Shown in pieces: positions 7,406 to 15,229 of a stretch of DNA of 33,065 bases (position 1 is its first letter; each line of letters starts with the position of its first letter). Location: the NCBI RefSeq assembly GCF_024437745.1, contig NZ_JANFNY010000060.1:1-33065 (forward strand). Reading direction: 5' to 3'. The translations under genes and the position numbers were made by a program. The notes beneath the pieces are model-generated. The model did no database searches and was not told the DNA's origin. It saw nothing but the letters and a program-made list of their open reading frames with translations. This stretch comes from Roseomonas sp. GC11 (GTDB taxonomy: Bacteria > Pseudomonadota > Alphaproteobacteria > Acetobacterales > Acetobacteraceae).

Positions 7406-7530
7406 ATCCCGCAGGCGCCGGGCCTGTTCGGGCTGCCCCTGAGAAGGCGTGCGGGAAAGCCGCCGCCCAGCCTGCCCAGGATGAGGTGCCCGCCCCGGCG
7501 GAAGCCCGGGCGTTGCTCAGGAGGTATCCC

Positions 7531-9495
7531 GTGAGTGTTTCTCTGAACCTGGAAAAGACATCCTGGGACGCCCTCCTGGCTGACCTCTCCGGCGCGCTCG
7601 AGAATCCCGGCGCGCCCCTCGACCCCGCCCTGCTGGGCGAGAGGATGGTGGCCGCCGTCTTCGCCACCGGCCGCCCTGTCCTGGAGGTGGAAACCCTCAC
7701 GCGGCTGGCGCGGCTGGTGGAGGCGCTGGATCTGCGTGTGGCGCATGCGGGGTGGCGGCAGGTCGCGGCCTTCCTGGCGCAACGGGCGCCGGCCGCCGTG
7801 GCGGCGGGAGACCCCGCGCCCTGGCTGGCGGCCATCGCGGCCCGCGCGCTGGAGGTGGGGCGCGCCGAGGCCCTGTCCTGGGGGCTGTCGCTGGCTGTGG
7901 AGGCACCCTTGCCCGTGAGCCGCTGCCAGGACCTGCATCGGCGCCTGTGGCAGGCCGGGCTGCTGGGGGCGGAGGAAAACGCCGCCTTCCTGGAGAGCCT
8001 GCAGCCTCCCACGCTCCGGCTGTTGTCAGAGGATATTCCGAAATGGCTCCGCTTCCTGCTGCTGCTTGGCCTGATGGAGCAGCGGCCGATGGCCTATGCC
8101 CAGGCCATGGTCGAGGGGGTGGCGCTGCCGGCGCTGCTGGCGGCGGCGGCGGCGGATCAGCGGGCCCTCGCCCTGCAAGTGGAGATCTGGCTCTGCGTCT
8201 ATTGGGTGAAACGGGAGGAAAGCCACGCGCATTACGCCCGCTGGATCGGCCGCTGGGCGCCGGCCCTGGCGGCGCTGGGCCGGCGCAATGCCCGGGCCGT
8301 GGCCATCCCCCGCCCTGGCCCGGAGGGCCGTCCGCGCATCGCGCTGCTGGTCAATACGGCCACCCACCTGGCGCATGTGGCGGTGATGCTGACCATGCTG
8401 GAAGCCTGCATGGCCTTGCCCGGCCGCCGCTTCGACTATGAGGTGCATGTCATGCACGGCCGGGATCAGGAACTCTTTGCCCGGCTGCGGGCCATGGGGG
8501 TTGTGGCGCTGGCGCATGAGCTGCCGGCCGATGTCGTGATGGCGGATCTGCTGGAGGTGATGGCGCGGCGCCTCTTCCAGAGCGCGCCGGCGGCGCTGGT
8601 CTGGCTCTGCGTGCCCTTCGGGCTGGCCTATGCCTTCGGCCGCCGCCTGGCGCCGGTGCAGGTCTGGTGGTCGGTCAAGTTCCATCCCCCCGCCGCGCCG
8701 GATGCGGATCTGCGCCTCGGGACTTTCCCGGCACAGCCCCTCCGGCTGGATCGCGAGGGGCATGCCTGGCTCAACCTGCCCGGCTGCATGGAGGTGGAAC
8801 TGGCCCCGCCGGATCCGGCGGCGCGTGCCGCGCTCCGCGCGCCCTTTGGGGGGGGTCTGCTGCTCGGCACCCTGGCGCGTGAGGAGAAGATGGCCGAGCC
8901 TGCTTTCCAGCAGGCGGTGATTGCCATCCTGCGCGCCGTGCCGGGCGCGCATTGGGTGTATACGGGCCAAGCGCCCGCCGCCGGGCTGCTGGAGCGGCTG
9001 GCCGAGGCCGGGCTGGAGGGGCGGGCGCATTTCATCGGCTGGGTGGACACGGCGCGCTGGGCGGCGGCGCTGGATCTGCACCTGGAAAGCTTCCCGATGG
9101 CGGGTGGCCTGGTGAGCATGCAATGCGCGGCACAGGCTGTGCCCTCGGTCTTCCTGACCTACCCGGTGGATGCGCCGATGAGCGGGCTGCTGGACAACCA
9201 TCTGCACCGCGCCCGGCGTGATGCCACCCTGCCGGCGGCGGAGCGCGCGCAGCGCGATGCGCTGCTCACCACGCCCTCTGGCCTGGATGCGGCCCCTGCG
9301 CTGGATGACGTGGCGGCTTATGTCGCCTGGGCCTGCCGGCTGGCGCGGGAGGATGCGCTGCGCGCCGAGGTGGGGCAGGCGCAGCAGGCCTATGTGGCCC
9401 GCTACCTGGCCGACCATGCCACCCCCGCGCGCGCCTTCGAGGCCGCGCTGGAGGAGGCGCTCAGCCGGGCCGCCGGAACAGCCCGAACAGCTTGA
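7531..9495 (+). CDS. Large cytoplasmic glycosyltransferase, HMW1C/OGT (GT41)-like, probable protein glycosyltransferase
   Basis: The 654-residue product has an all-helical N-terminal half (about 1-260) and a GT-B-type C-terminal half. Motifs seen are LGTLAREEKM (residues 446-454), a GAHWVYTGQ strand, HFIGWVDTARWAAALDLHLESFPMAGG (DLHLESFP from about 515) and a following QAVPSVF. These match the sugar-nucleotide domain of the HMW1C/OGT-like family, which glycosylates proteins in the cytoplasm. Flagellin is a plausible target given the flagellar genes nearby. The GTG at 7531 is chosen because AGGAGGT lies 5 bp upstream. Its 3' end overlaps the convergent methyltransferase by 35 bp. Exact family assignment is moderately sure. 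Confidence 0.8.
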   Translation: MSVSLNLEKTSWDALLADLSGALENPGAPLDPALLGERMVAAVFATGRPVLEVETLTRLARLVEALDLRVAHAGWRQVAAFLAQRAPAAVAAGDPAPWLAAIAARALEVGRAEALSWGLSLAVEAPLPVSRCQDLHRRLWQAGLLGAEENAAFLESLQPPTLRLLSEDIPKWLRFLLLLGLMEQRPMAYAQAMVEGVALPALLAAAAADQRALALQVEIWLCVYWVKREESHAHYARWIGRWAPALAALGRRNARAVAIPRPGPEGRPRIALLVNTATHLAHVAVMLTMLEACMALPGRRFDYEVHVMHGRDQELFARLRAMGVVALAHELPADVVMADLLEVMARRLFQSAPAALVWLCVPFGLAYAFGRRLAPVQVWWSVKFHPPAAPDADLRLGTFPAQPLRLDREGHAWLNLPGCMEVELAPPDPAARAALRAPFGGGLLLGTLAREEKMAEPAFQQAVIAILRAVPGAHWVYTGQAPAAGLLERLAEAGLEGRAHFIGWVDTARWAAALDLHLESFPMAGGLVSMQCAAQAVPSVFLTYPVDAPMSGLLDNHLHRARRDATLPAAERAQRDALLTTPSGLDAAPALDDVAAYVAWACRLAREDALRAEVGQAQQAYVARYLADHATPARAFEAALEEALSRAAGTARTA

Positions 9496-10468
9496 AGCCC
9501 AGCAGGCGGGCGAACAGATCGGCCGGGCGCAGCGTGGCGAGATCGGCCGGGGCCCAGGGCCCGAGGACGGCGCGCAGTTCCGTTTCCGGATAGGCCATCA
9601 GCCGGTCCAGCTCGGAGATGTAGCTTTCGATCCCGAGCGTGACGAAGCCGGCCCGTTCGAGGCAGGCGCGCAGCGAGGCCGGGTCGAAATAGTTCCAGTG
9701 GCCGAAGGTGACGACGGTGGAGGCCGCCCCCTGCACCTGCACCAGCGGGCTATCGAGATTGGGCACCTGCACGGCCAGGATGCCGCCCGGCCGGAGCCGT
9801 GCGCGAATGGCTTCCAGAAATCCGAGGGGCTGTTCGATATGCTCGAGCAGATCGAACAGGGTGATGAGATCAAACGGCCCTTCCGGGGCGGCCTCGGGAA
9901 AATAGCCGTGCTGAACGTCGCTGTGGCGCGTTCTGCTGGCGGCGGCGAACTCGGCGGTTGGCTCGACGCCCGCGACCTGCCAGCCTGCGGCGGCGAAGGC
10001 ATCGAGCGCGCTGCCATTGGCGCAGCCGATATCCAGCATCCGCCCCTGACGCAGGCCCTGCGCCGCGATGCGCTGGACCACATAGGCCTGTTTGCTGACC
10101 TCAAGCGCCGCATAGGCGTGATGCTGCTTCAGCGAGGCGAAGGCGCGCGGGATGCTGTCCCGCCCGGCTTCGGCATAGCGCCTGCGGTCGGTCTCCGCGT
10201 CGAGCACTTCGGCGCTGTAGACCATGTGGCACGCCGCGCAGCGCAGCAGGGTCAGGCAGGCGCCGGCGAAGCGGGGCAGGGCCGTGGCGCTGCGCGCGGC
10301 GGTGCCGCAGAGCGGGCAGTCCCGCTGATGGAAGCGAGCCTCGGCGCGCAGCTGCGCGGCGCGCTCCTGCTCGGCGGCGGAGAGGTCGTGGTAGAGGGCG
10401 CGCACCTGGATGCGGAAGCCGGGGATCAGGGCGGCGTCGAAGCTTTCCGCCGTCAGGAATTGCGCCAT
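9461..10468 (-). CDS. Class I SAM methyltransferase with N-terminal zinc-ribbon-like domain
   Basis: The 335-residue protein has two CxxC pairs (C51/C54 and C77/C80), likely a zinc-binding module. A Rossmann methyltransferase domain follows: MLDIGCANG (144-152) for SAM binding, VAGVEP for motif II, FDLITLFDLLEHIEQP for the 'D.i...evlEHi' motif, and LRPGGILAVQVPN. This layout resembles sugar C- or O-methyltransferases acting on nucleotide-linked deoxysugars. It lies 1 bp after the aminotransferase gene (stop at 10470) on the same strand, so the two form an operon. The substrate may be the amino sugar made by that enzyme; this is an inference. Confidence 0.85.
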   Translation of the reverse strand: MAQFLTAESFDAALIPGFRIQVRALYHDLSAAEQERAAQLRAEARFHQRDCPLCGTAARSATALPRFAGACLTLLRCAACHMVYSAEVLDAETDRRRYAEAGRDSIPRAFASLKQHHAYAALEVSKQAYVVQRIAAQGLRQGRMLDIGCANGSALDAFAAAGWQVAGVEPTAEFAAASRTRHSDVQHGYFPEAAPEGPFDLITLFDLLEHIEQPLGFLEAIRARLRPGGILAVQVPNLDSPLVQVQGAASTVVTFGHWNYFDPASLRACLERAGFVTLGIESYISELDRLMAYPETELRAVLGPWAPADLATLRPADLFARLLGFKLFGLFRRPG

Positions 10469-10469
10469 C

Positions 10470-11666
10470 TCAGTGCCAGCGCCCGCTGAGTGCGGCGATG
10501 AGGCGCTGGACCACCCGTTCCTGGTCGGCCGGGCTCAGCTCATTGTGCAGCGGCAGGCGCAGCAGGGTGGCGCCGCAATCCTCCGTCACCGGCAGCGGGG
10601 CACGGGCGCGGGCCATGCGCCGCCCGGCCGGGGAGAGGTGCAGCGGTTCGTAATGCGAGGTGGCGCCGATCCCCTCCGCCGCAAGCAGGGCCAGCGCCCG
10701 GTCCCGCCGCCCGGCATCCGGCAGGCGCAGGTGGTAGATATGGGCGTTGTGCCCGGCCTCGGCGGGGATCTCGGGCAGGCGCAGCTCGAAGCGCGCGGCC
10801 AGGGGGGTGAGCAGGGCGTGGTAGCGCTCCCACAGCGCCAGGCGCCGCGCCGTGATCTCGCCGCAGCGCGTGAGCTGCGCGGCCAGCAGCGCCGCCGTGA
10901 TCTCCGAGGGCAGGAAGGAGGAGCCGATCTCCTGCCATGTGTAGCGCGCCACCTCGCCGCGGGAGAAGCGCACCCGGTCCGTGCCTTTCTCCCACATCAT
11001 CTCGGCCCGCGCGCGCAGGGCGGGGTCGTTGATGAGCAGCGCGCCGCCCTCGCCCGCGCTGATGTTCTTCGAGGCGTGGAAGCTGAAGGTGCCGAGCACG
11101 CCGAAGCCGCCCAGCGCCCGGCCGCGCCAGGTGGCGCCCACGGCCTGCGCGGCATCCTCCACCAGGGCCAGCCCATGCGCGGCGCAGAGCGCGGCCAGTT
11201 CCTCCATCGCGCAGCCCACGCCGGCATAGTGGACGCACAGCACGGCGCGGCTGCGCGACGTGATGGCGGCGGCGGCGGCGGCGGGGTCGAGGTTCAGCGT
11301 GCGCGGGCAGATATCGGCGAAGACCGGCACCGCGCCGCGCAGCAGCACGGCATTGGCGGTGGAGCAGAAGGTCCAGGAGGGCATGATGACCTCATCCCCC
11401 GGCCGCAGATCCAGCAGCAGGGCGGCCATTTCCAGCGCGGCGGTGCAGGATTGCGTCAGCAGCGGCGTGCTGCCCGGCAGGGTGGCGGCGAGCAGGGCGT
11501 GGCAGCGCTCGGTCTGCTGTCCGCCGCCGGCATGGCGGTTGCCGGCCAGCACGGCCTGCACCGCCAGCATCTCCGCCTGGCTGATATCGGCGAGATAGAA
11601 CGGGATCGGCGCCTGTCCCGGCAGGATGGCCGGCATGAAGGGAGTGGGCGAGGCAACCGGCAGCAT
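10470..11666 (-). CDS. wecE: DegT/DnrJ/EryC1 PLP sugar aminotransferase, WecE/RffA-like
   Basis: The product (398 residues from ATG at 11666) closely follows E. coli WecE, as recalled. Shared stretches are SCTAALEMAALLLDLRPGDE, VIMPSWTFCSTANAVLLRGA, VHYAGVGC, FSFHASKNISAGEGGALLIN (PLP lysine K190), EKGTDRVRFSRGEVARYTW and IGSSFLPSE. WecE converts dTDP-4-keto-6-deoxyglucose to dTDP-4-amino-4,6-dideoxygalactose with glutamate and PLP. The C-4 stereochemistry made here cannot be read from sequence. A GGAAG site precedes 11666; the frame stays open upstream to a TTG at 11744, and an ATG at 11636 would start nearer the WecE N-terminus. No other dTDP-sugar gene is in the window. Confidence 0.88.
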   Translation of the reverse strand: MLPVASPTPFMPAILPGQAPIPFYLADISQAEMLAVQAVLAGNRHAGGGQQTERCHALLAATLPGSTPLLTQSCTAALEMAALLLDLRPGDEVIMPSWTFCSTANAVLLRGAVPVFADICPRTLNLDPAAAAAAITSRSRAVLCVHYAGVGCAMEELAALCAAHGLALVEDAAQAVGATWRGRALGGFGVLGTFSFHASKNISAGEGGALLINDPALRARAEMMWEKGTDRVRFSRGEVARYTWQEIGSSFLPSEITAALLAAQLTRCGEITARRLALWERYHALLTPLAARFELRLPEIPAEAGHNAHIYHLRLPDAGRRDRALALLAAEGIGATSHYEPLHLSPAGRRMARARAPLPVTEDCGATLLRLPLHNELSPADQERVVQRLIAALSGRWH

Positions 11667-11726
11667 CGTTGGGCTTCCATCCTGGAATGCGGAGCTCTGG
11701 CAGCCAGGGTTAGAGTTCAAAGGATG

Positions 11727-11742
11727 GATTTTCGCTAAAATC
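11727..11742. promoter_or_regulatory. Dyad GATTTTCGCTAAAATC (candidate operator)
   Basis: Arms GATTTT and AAAATC pair perfectly around CGCT. The TTTTCGC core is shared with AT-rich sites in the flagellar divergent regions. It is 61 bp upstream of the aminotransferase ATG. Confidence 0.5.
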
Positions 11743-11765
11743 AAACCCGCCCTGCCGGAGAATCA

Positions 11766-11784
11766 GGAAATTTCGCAAATTTCC
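11766..11784. promoter_or_regulatory. Perfect dyad GGAAATTTCGCAAATTTCC (candidate operator)
   Basis: Eight-base arms GGAAATTT/AAATTTCC flank a CGC spacer, giving a near-ideal symmetric protein-binding site about 90 bp upstream of the WbqC-family gene. It contains the ATTTCGCA core found in several flagellar intergenic regions. Confidence 0.55.
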
Positions 11785-11874
11785 CAGCCGGAGCGGCCTG
11801 GAAGCCGGGAGCGTTATCTGAACCCTAAGCGGAAGGCCGCATGATGCCCGCACAGGACGCCAGGATGGCGGAGC

Positions 11875-12735
11875 ATGCCAGGAATGAGCACATCACAGGC
11901 AGGAGAAGCCGCGCGGCCCGTGGCCTGTCTGGCGGGGACGCCTGAGAGAGGGCCGGAACTGCCAGCGGAACGGCCCGCGCAGGACAGGCCGGAGCGGCCG
12001 CCGGAAGGCCGGCCAGCGGGGCGCGTCGTGGTCGTGCAATCCTGCTACCTGCCCTGGCGCGGCTATTTCGCCATGCTGGCCCGTGCCGAGGCCTGCATCC
12101 TGCTCGACAGCGTGCAATTCACCCGGCGCGACTGGCGCAACCGCAACCGCATCAAGACGCCGCGCGGCCTCGCCTGGATCACCGTGCCGGTGCGCAGCAA
12201 GGGCCTCTACCACGCGCCGATCGACGCCATCGAACTCGATGGCACGGACTGGATCGGCCAGCACATGGCCAGCCTGGAGGCCAATTACGCCCGCGCCCCG
12301 CATGCCCGCGCGGAACTGCCCTGGATCGCGGCGCAGTTGCGGGCGGCGGCGGGGCAGGGCGGGCTCAGCGCCATGAACGCGGCGCTGCTGCGCGCCCTGC
12401 TGGGGCGGCTCGGCATCGCCACGCCGCTGCTGCGCGATACCGATCTCCTGCCGCGCGCGGCCCTCGATGCCGCCGATCCGACAGGGCGGCTGATCCGCCT
12501 CTGCCAGGAACAGGGCGCGCGGCGCTACCTCAGCGGCCCGGCGGCGCGCGCCTATCTGGACGAGGCCCGCTTCGCCGCCGCCGGCATCGCCGTGGAGTGG
12601 ATGGATTACGGCGGCCTGCCCGAATACCCGCAGCCCTGGGGGCCCTTCGCGCCCCAGCTCTCCATCGTCGACCTGCTGCTGAACACGGGGCCGGCGGCGC
12701 CCGGCCTGCTCGCGCCCCTCCGCGCCGCCGCCTGA
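11875..12735 (+). CDS. WbqC-like family protein
   Basis: From about residue 50 the 286-residue product matches the WbqC family: VVVVQSCYLPWRGYFAMLAR, ILLDSVQFTRRDWRNRNRIK, WITVPV, and near the end YLSGPAARAYLDEARFAAAGI with a following W-x-DY. WbqC-like proteins are common in polysaccharide and flagellin-glycan clusters and are suspected to modify or transfer amino sugars, but their reaction is not well established. The N-terminal ~50 residues are Arg/Pro/Glu-rich and unlike the family, whose members usually start at the VVVVQ strand. The true start may therefore be the in-frame GTG near 12025 or the ATG at 11884. Confidence 0.82.
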   Translation: MPGMSTSQAGEAARPVACLAGTPERGPELPAERPAQDRPERPPEGRPAGRVVVVQSCYLPWRGYFAMLARAEACILLDSVQFTRRDWRNRNRIKTPRGLAWITVPVRSKGLYHAPIDAIELDGTDWIGQHMASLEANYARAPHARAELPWIAAQLRAAAGQGGLSAMNAALLRALLGRLGIATPLLRDTDLLPRAALDAADPTGRLIRLCQEQGARRYLSGPAARAYLDEARFAAAGIAVEWMDYGGLPEYPQPWGPFAPQLSIVDLLLNTGPAAPGLLAPLRAAA

Positions 12736-12769
12736 CGCGGCCCGCCCCCCGTACCCAGGAGCCTTCAGA

Positions 12770-13432
12770 ATGAAGCCTCTCGTGATCTTCGGCCATGGCG
12801 AGATCGCCGAACTGGCCGACTACTATTTCCGTGAGGAGGAACGGCGCGAGGTGGTGGCCTTCACCGTCGATGCCGCCTTCCTGCCGGGGCCCGAGGTGCT
12901 GGGCCGGCCCATGCTGGCCTTCGAGACCCTGGAAGAGCATTTTCCGCCCGAGGCAGTCGATCTCTTCGTGGCCATCGGCTTCAGCAGGCTCAACACGCTG
13001 CGCCGGGCCAAGGTGGAGGCGGCCGCCGCGCGCGGCTACCGCCTCGCCAGCTATGTGAGCGCGCGCGCCAGCCGCTTCAAAACCTTCACCCCGGGCGAGA
13101 ACCAGTTCATCCTCGAGGACAACACGATCCAGCCCTTCGCCACGATCGGCCGCAATGTCACGCTGTGGAGCGGCAACCATATCGGCCACCATGCGCGGAT
13201 CGGCGAGGATTGTTTCATCGCCTCGCATGTCGTGGTCTCGGGCGGCGTCACCATCGGGCCGCGCTGCTTCGTCGGCGTCAACGTCACCATCCGCGACCAT
13301 GTGACGATCGGCGCCGATTGCGTGCTGGGCGCCGGCGCCGTGGTGATGAAGAGCCTGCCGGACCGCTCGGTGCTGATCACCCCGCCCACCGAGATCGCGA
13401 AAATCACCAGTGACCAGCTGCGGCGGATCTGA
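12770..13432 (+). CDS. NeuD/PglD-like sugar O- or N-acyltransferase (left-handed beta-helix)
   Basis: The 220-residue protein has an N-terminal Rossmann-like nucleotide-sugar domain (KPLVIFGHGEIAELADYYF, residues 2-20) and a C-terminal hexapeptide-repeat helix (about 110-205). The latter includes IGHHARIGEDCFIASHVVVSGG with a candidate catalytic His, followed by IGPRCFVGVN and IGADCVLGAGAVV. This two-domain form is typical of NeuD, PglD and similar enzymes that acetylate sugars using acetyl-CoA. Because a WecE-like aminotransferase is nearby, acylation of its 4-amino group is a reasonable hypothesis. An AGGAG site precedes the ATG. Confidence 0.86.
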   Translation: MKPLVIFGHGEIAELADYYFREEERREVVAFTVDAAFLPGPEVLGRPMLAFETLEEHFPPEAVDLFVAIGFSRLNTLRRAKVEAAAARGYRLASYVSARASRFKTFTPGENQFILEDNTIQPFATIGRNVTLWSGNHIGHHARIGEDCFIASHVVVSGGVTIGPRCFVGVNVTIRDHVTIGADCVLGAGAVVMKSLPDRSVLITPPTEIAKITSDQLRRI

Positions 13433-13435
13433 GCC

Positions 13436-14341
13436 ATGGCCTGGCACCGCCTTGGCCTGATCTATCAGCCCACCGGTCCTCACCCCCTGCTGGTGAGCCA
13501 CGCCGCCCTGCCCGTGGGGGTCCCGCTGGGGGGCGATCTGGTGCGCGTCTATTTCAGCGGGCGCGACGCGCGGAACCGCAGCAGCATCGGCACGCTGGTG
13601 CTGCGCCTGGGCGATCCGCCGCGCATCGAGGAGGAGGCCGCCGCGCCGGTGCTCGCCCCGGGGGGGCTTGGCACCTTCGACGATGCGGGCCTCGGCCTCG
13701 GCTGCATCCTGCCCGGCCCGGACGGGGAGGGGGACCGGCTCTACTACATGGGCTGGAACATCGGCGGCAGCGTGCCCTGGCGCAACGCCATCGGCCTCGC
13801 CCTGGGGGATGCGCGGCAGGGCCGCTTCACCCGCTTCTCGGAGGGCCCGCTGATGGACCGCGACAGGGTGGATGTCTTCAGCCTCTCCTATCCCTGGGTG
13901 CTGCCCGAGGGCGCGGGCTGGCGCATGTGGTATGGCACGCATCTCGCCTGGGGGGCGGCCACCGCCGATATGAGCCACGCGCTGCGCACCGCCTGGTCGG
14001 CCGATGGCCTGCACTGGGAGCGCCAGCGCGAGCCGGTGCTGGCGCCGGAGGGCGAGGAGATCGCCGTCGTGCGGCCCTGCGTCGAGGCGCGGCCGGGGGG
14101 CGGCTACCGCATGCTCTTCGCCGCGCGCGGCCATGGGCCTTACCGCATCGCCGAGGCCGTCTCCGGGGATGGCCTGCGCTGGCAGCGCGTCCCGGGGGGC
14201 GGCCTGCCGCCCCGCGCGCCCTGGGAAGAGGGCGCCACCACCTATCCATCGGTCTTCCACCAGGGGGGGCGGCGCTGGCTGCTCTACAACGGCGCCGGCC
14301 ATGGCCGCGCCGGCATCGGCCTGGCGGTGGAGGAACCCTGA
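13436..14341 (+). CDS. Five-bladed beta-propeller glycosidase-like protein (GH43/GH32 superfamily fold)
   Basis: The 301-residue product shows repeated propeller-blade signatures: VRVYFSGRDARNRSSIG, LYYMGWNIGG, WRMWYGTHLAWG, TAWSADGLHWER, YRMLFAARG, AVSGDGLRWQR and WLLYNGAGHG. The recurrent 'S.DGl.W.r' and 'lyY.G' motifs mark the GH43/62/32/68-like five-bladed fold. Members hydrolyse, phosphorylase-cleave or only bind glycans. The start lies 3 bp after the acyltransferase stop, and the following hydroxylase gene starts 18 bp after its end, so it belongs to the same operon. The substrate is unknown, and catalytic carboxylates cannot be assigned confidently. Confidence 0.75.
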   Translation: MAWHRLGLIYQPTGPHPLLVSHAALPVGVPLGGDLVRVYFSGRDARNRSSIGTLVLRLGDPPRIEEEAAAPVLAPGGLGTFDDAGLGLGCILPGPDGEGDRLYYMGWNIGGSVPWRNAIGLALGDARQGRFTRFSEGPLMDRDRVDVFSLSYPWVLPEGAGWRMWYGTHLAWGAATADMSHALRTAWSADGLHWERQREPVLAPEGEEIAVVRPCVEARPGGGYRMLFAARGHGPYRIAEAVSGDGLRWQRVPGGGLPPRAPWEEGATTYPSVFHQGGRRWLLYNGAGHGRAGIGLAVEEP

Positions 14342-14359
14342 CCCGTGCAGGAACACGCC

Positions 14360-15229
14360 ATGCCCGCCATGCAGCCCCCCATGCCCTCCGCCATGGAGCC
14401 CACTGTCAAAAATCCCTTCAGCTACGGGCTGGACCACCGGCCCCGCCCGGAGATCCCCGACCCCGCCGAGGCGCTGGCCTTCGAGGAACTCGCCCGCAAC
14501 GGCTTCACCATCCTGCCGCCGGCCCTGCCGGGGGAGACGCTGGCGGCGATGCGCGCGGCGCTGGATGGGCTGGTCGAACAGCAGGCGGCCCGCTTTGGCG
14601 ATGCCGCCGCCCTGGCCCGCATGGGCGATGCGATGACGGCGCGCGCCCTGCTGTGCGAGGCCCCCATCTTCCTGGAGATCCTGCGCCTGCCGCACCTGCA
14701 GCGCATGGTGGAGGGCGTGCTCGGCCCCGCCGCCATCGTGCTGCAGCAGAACGGCATCGTCATGCCGCCGGCCCGGCAGGGGCACCGGCAGCATTCCTGG
14801 CACCGCGACCTGCCCTATCAGGAATGGGTGTGCAGCCGCCCGCTGGCGCTCGGCTCGCTGCTGGTGCTGGATGATTTCTCGGCCGAGAGCGGCGGCACCC
14901 TGTTCCTGCCCGGCTCGCAGCATGTGGCGGAGCCGCCCAGCCGCGCCTTCATCGAGCGCTGGCAGTATCAGGCCGTGGCCCCGGCGGGCAGCATCGTCGT
15001 CTTTGACGCAATGGTGCTGCACCGGGGGGGCGTCAATCTGGGCGCGGTGCCGCGGCGCGCGGTCAACACGCTGTTCGGCGTGCCCATCCTGGCGCAGCAG
15101 ATCCAGCTGCACACGGAGGAGGCGCTGGAGCCCCGGCTGCGCCGTTTCCTCGGCGCCGACTATGCCAGGGCCCCCGGGGTCGATGCGTGGCGGCAGGCCC
15201 AGCTGGCCCGCCTCCAGGCGCGGGAATGA
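14360..15229 (+). CDS. Phytanoyl-CoA dioxygenase (PhyH)-family Fe(II)/2-oxoglutarate hydroxylase 1
   Basis: The 289-residue protein has the PhyH double-stranded beta-helix: an N-terminal FEELARNGFTILPPALPGE helix-strand, SWHRDLPYQEW supplying the HxD iron ligands (H148, D150), LLVLDDFSAESGGTLFLPGSQH, and VLHRGGVN with the distal His (H221) followed by an RRAVN arginine for 2-oxoglutarate. Such enzymes hydroxylate small molecules, including secondary metabolites and sugar derivatives. ATG at 14360 has an AGGA site; a GTG at 14345 is also possible. The stop overlaps the next methyltransferase start by ATGA, tying the two steps together. Confidence 0.85.
   Translation: MPAMQPPMPSAMEPTVKNPFSYGLDHRPRPEIPDPAEALAFEELARNGFTILPPALPGETLAAMRAALDGLVEQQAARFGDAAALARMGDAMTARALLCEAPIFLEILRLPHLQRMVEGVLGPAAIVLQQNGIVMPPARQGHRQHSWHRDLPYQEWVCSRPLALGSLLVLDDFSAESGGTLFLPGSQHVAEPPSRAFIERWQYQAVAPAGSIVVFDAMVLHRGGVNLGAVPRRAVNTLFGVPILAQQIQLHTEEALEPRLRRFLGADYARAPGVDAWRQAQLARLQARE

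Larger units (their letters stand above)
7201..7530. other. Hairpin-rich intergenic region between gas vesicle and glycan clusters
   Basis: No convincing gene lies in these 330 bp. Reading frames through it are open only because the DNA is GC-rich, and the downstream gene has a strong start at 7531. The region holds a perfect stem at 7223-7243, a short AGGCCTGAGGCCT dyad near 7275, and a second long stem at 7384-7405. This hairpin chain resembles the intergenic element at 27958-28047 in organisation. It may combine termination of the gvp operon with a dispersed intergenic repeat. Confidence 0.5.
11667..11874. promoter_or_regulatory. Divergent promoter region of the glycan cluster
   Basis: These 208 bp separate the minus-strand aminotransferase/methyltransferase pair from the plus-strand WbqC-led operon. 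About 70 bp in the centre are strikingly AT-rich for this genome and hold two dyads 40 bp apart, listed separately. Promoters for both directions are expected here, but no confident -35/-10 pair was found. Confidence 0.6.

Noticed and set aside
7258-7530. Upstream extension of the glycosyltransferase to an ATG at 7258
   Set aside because: The added 91 residues would be read through the hairpin-rich DNA and have no family similarity. GTG at 7531 has a strong AGGAGGT site.
5320-7938. 872-codon minus-strand open frame opposite the repeat protein
   Set aside because: Low-complexity Gly/Gln/His-rich translation, antisense to two genes with good starts; a GC-content artefact.
11736-11762. Sigma-28-like TAAA...GCCGGAGAA toward the WbqC-family gene
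   Set aside because: Spacing is 14 instead of 15 and the -10 element has an insertion compared with GCCGATAA. It is too weak to call, though it would fit flagellin-linked expression.
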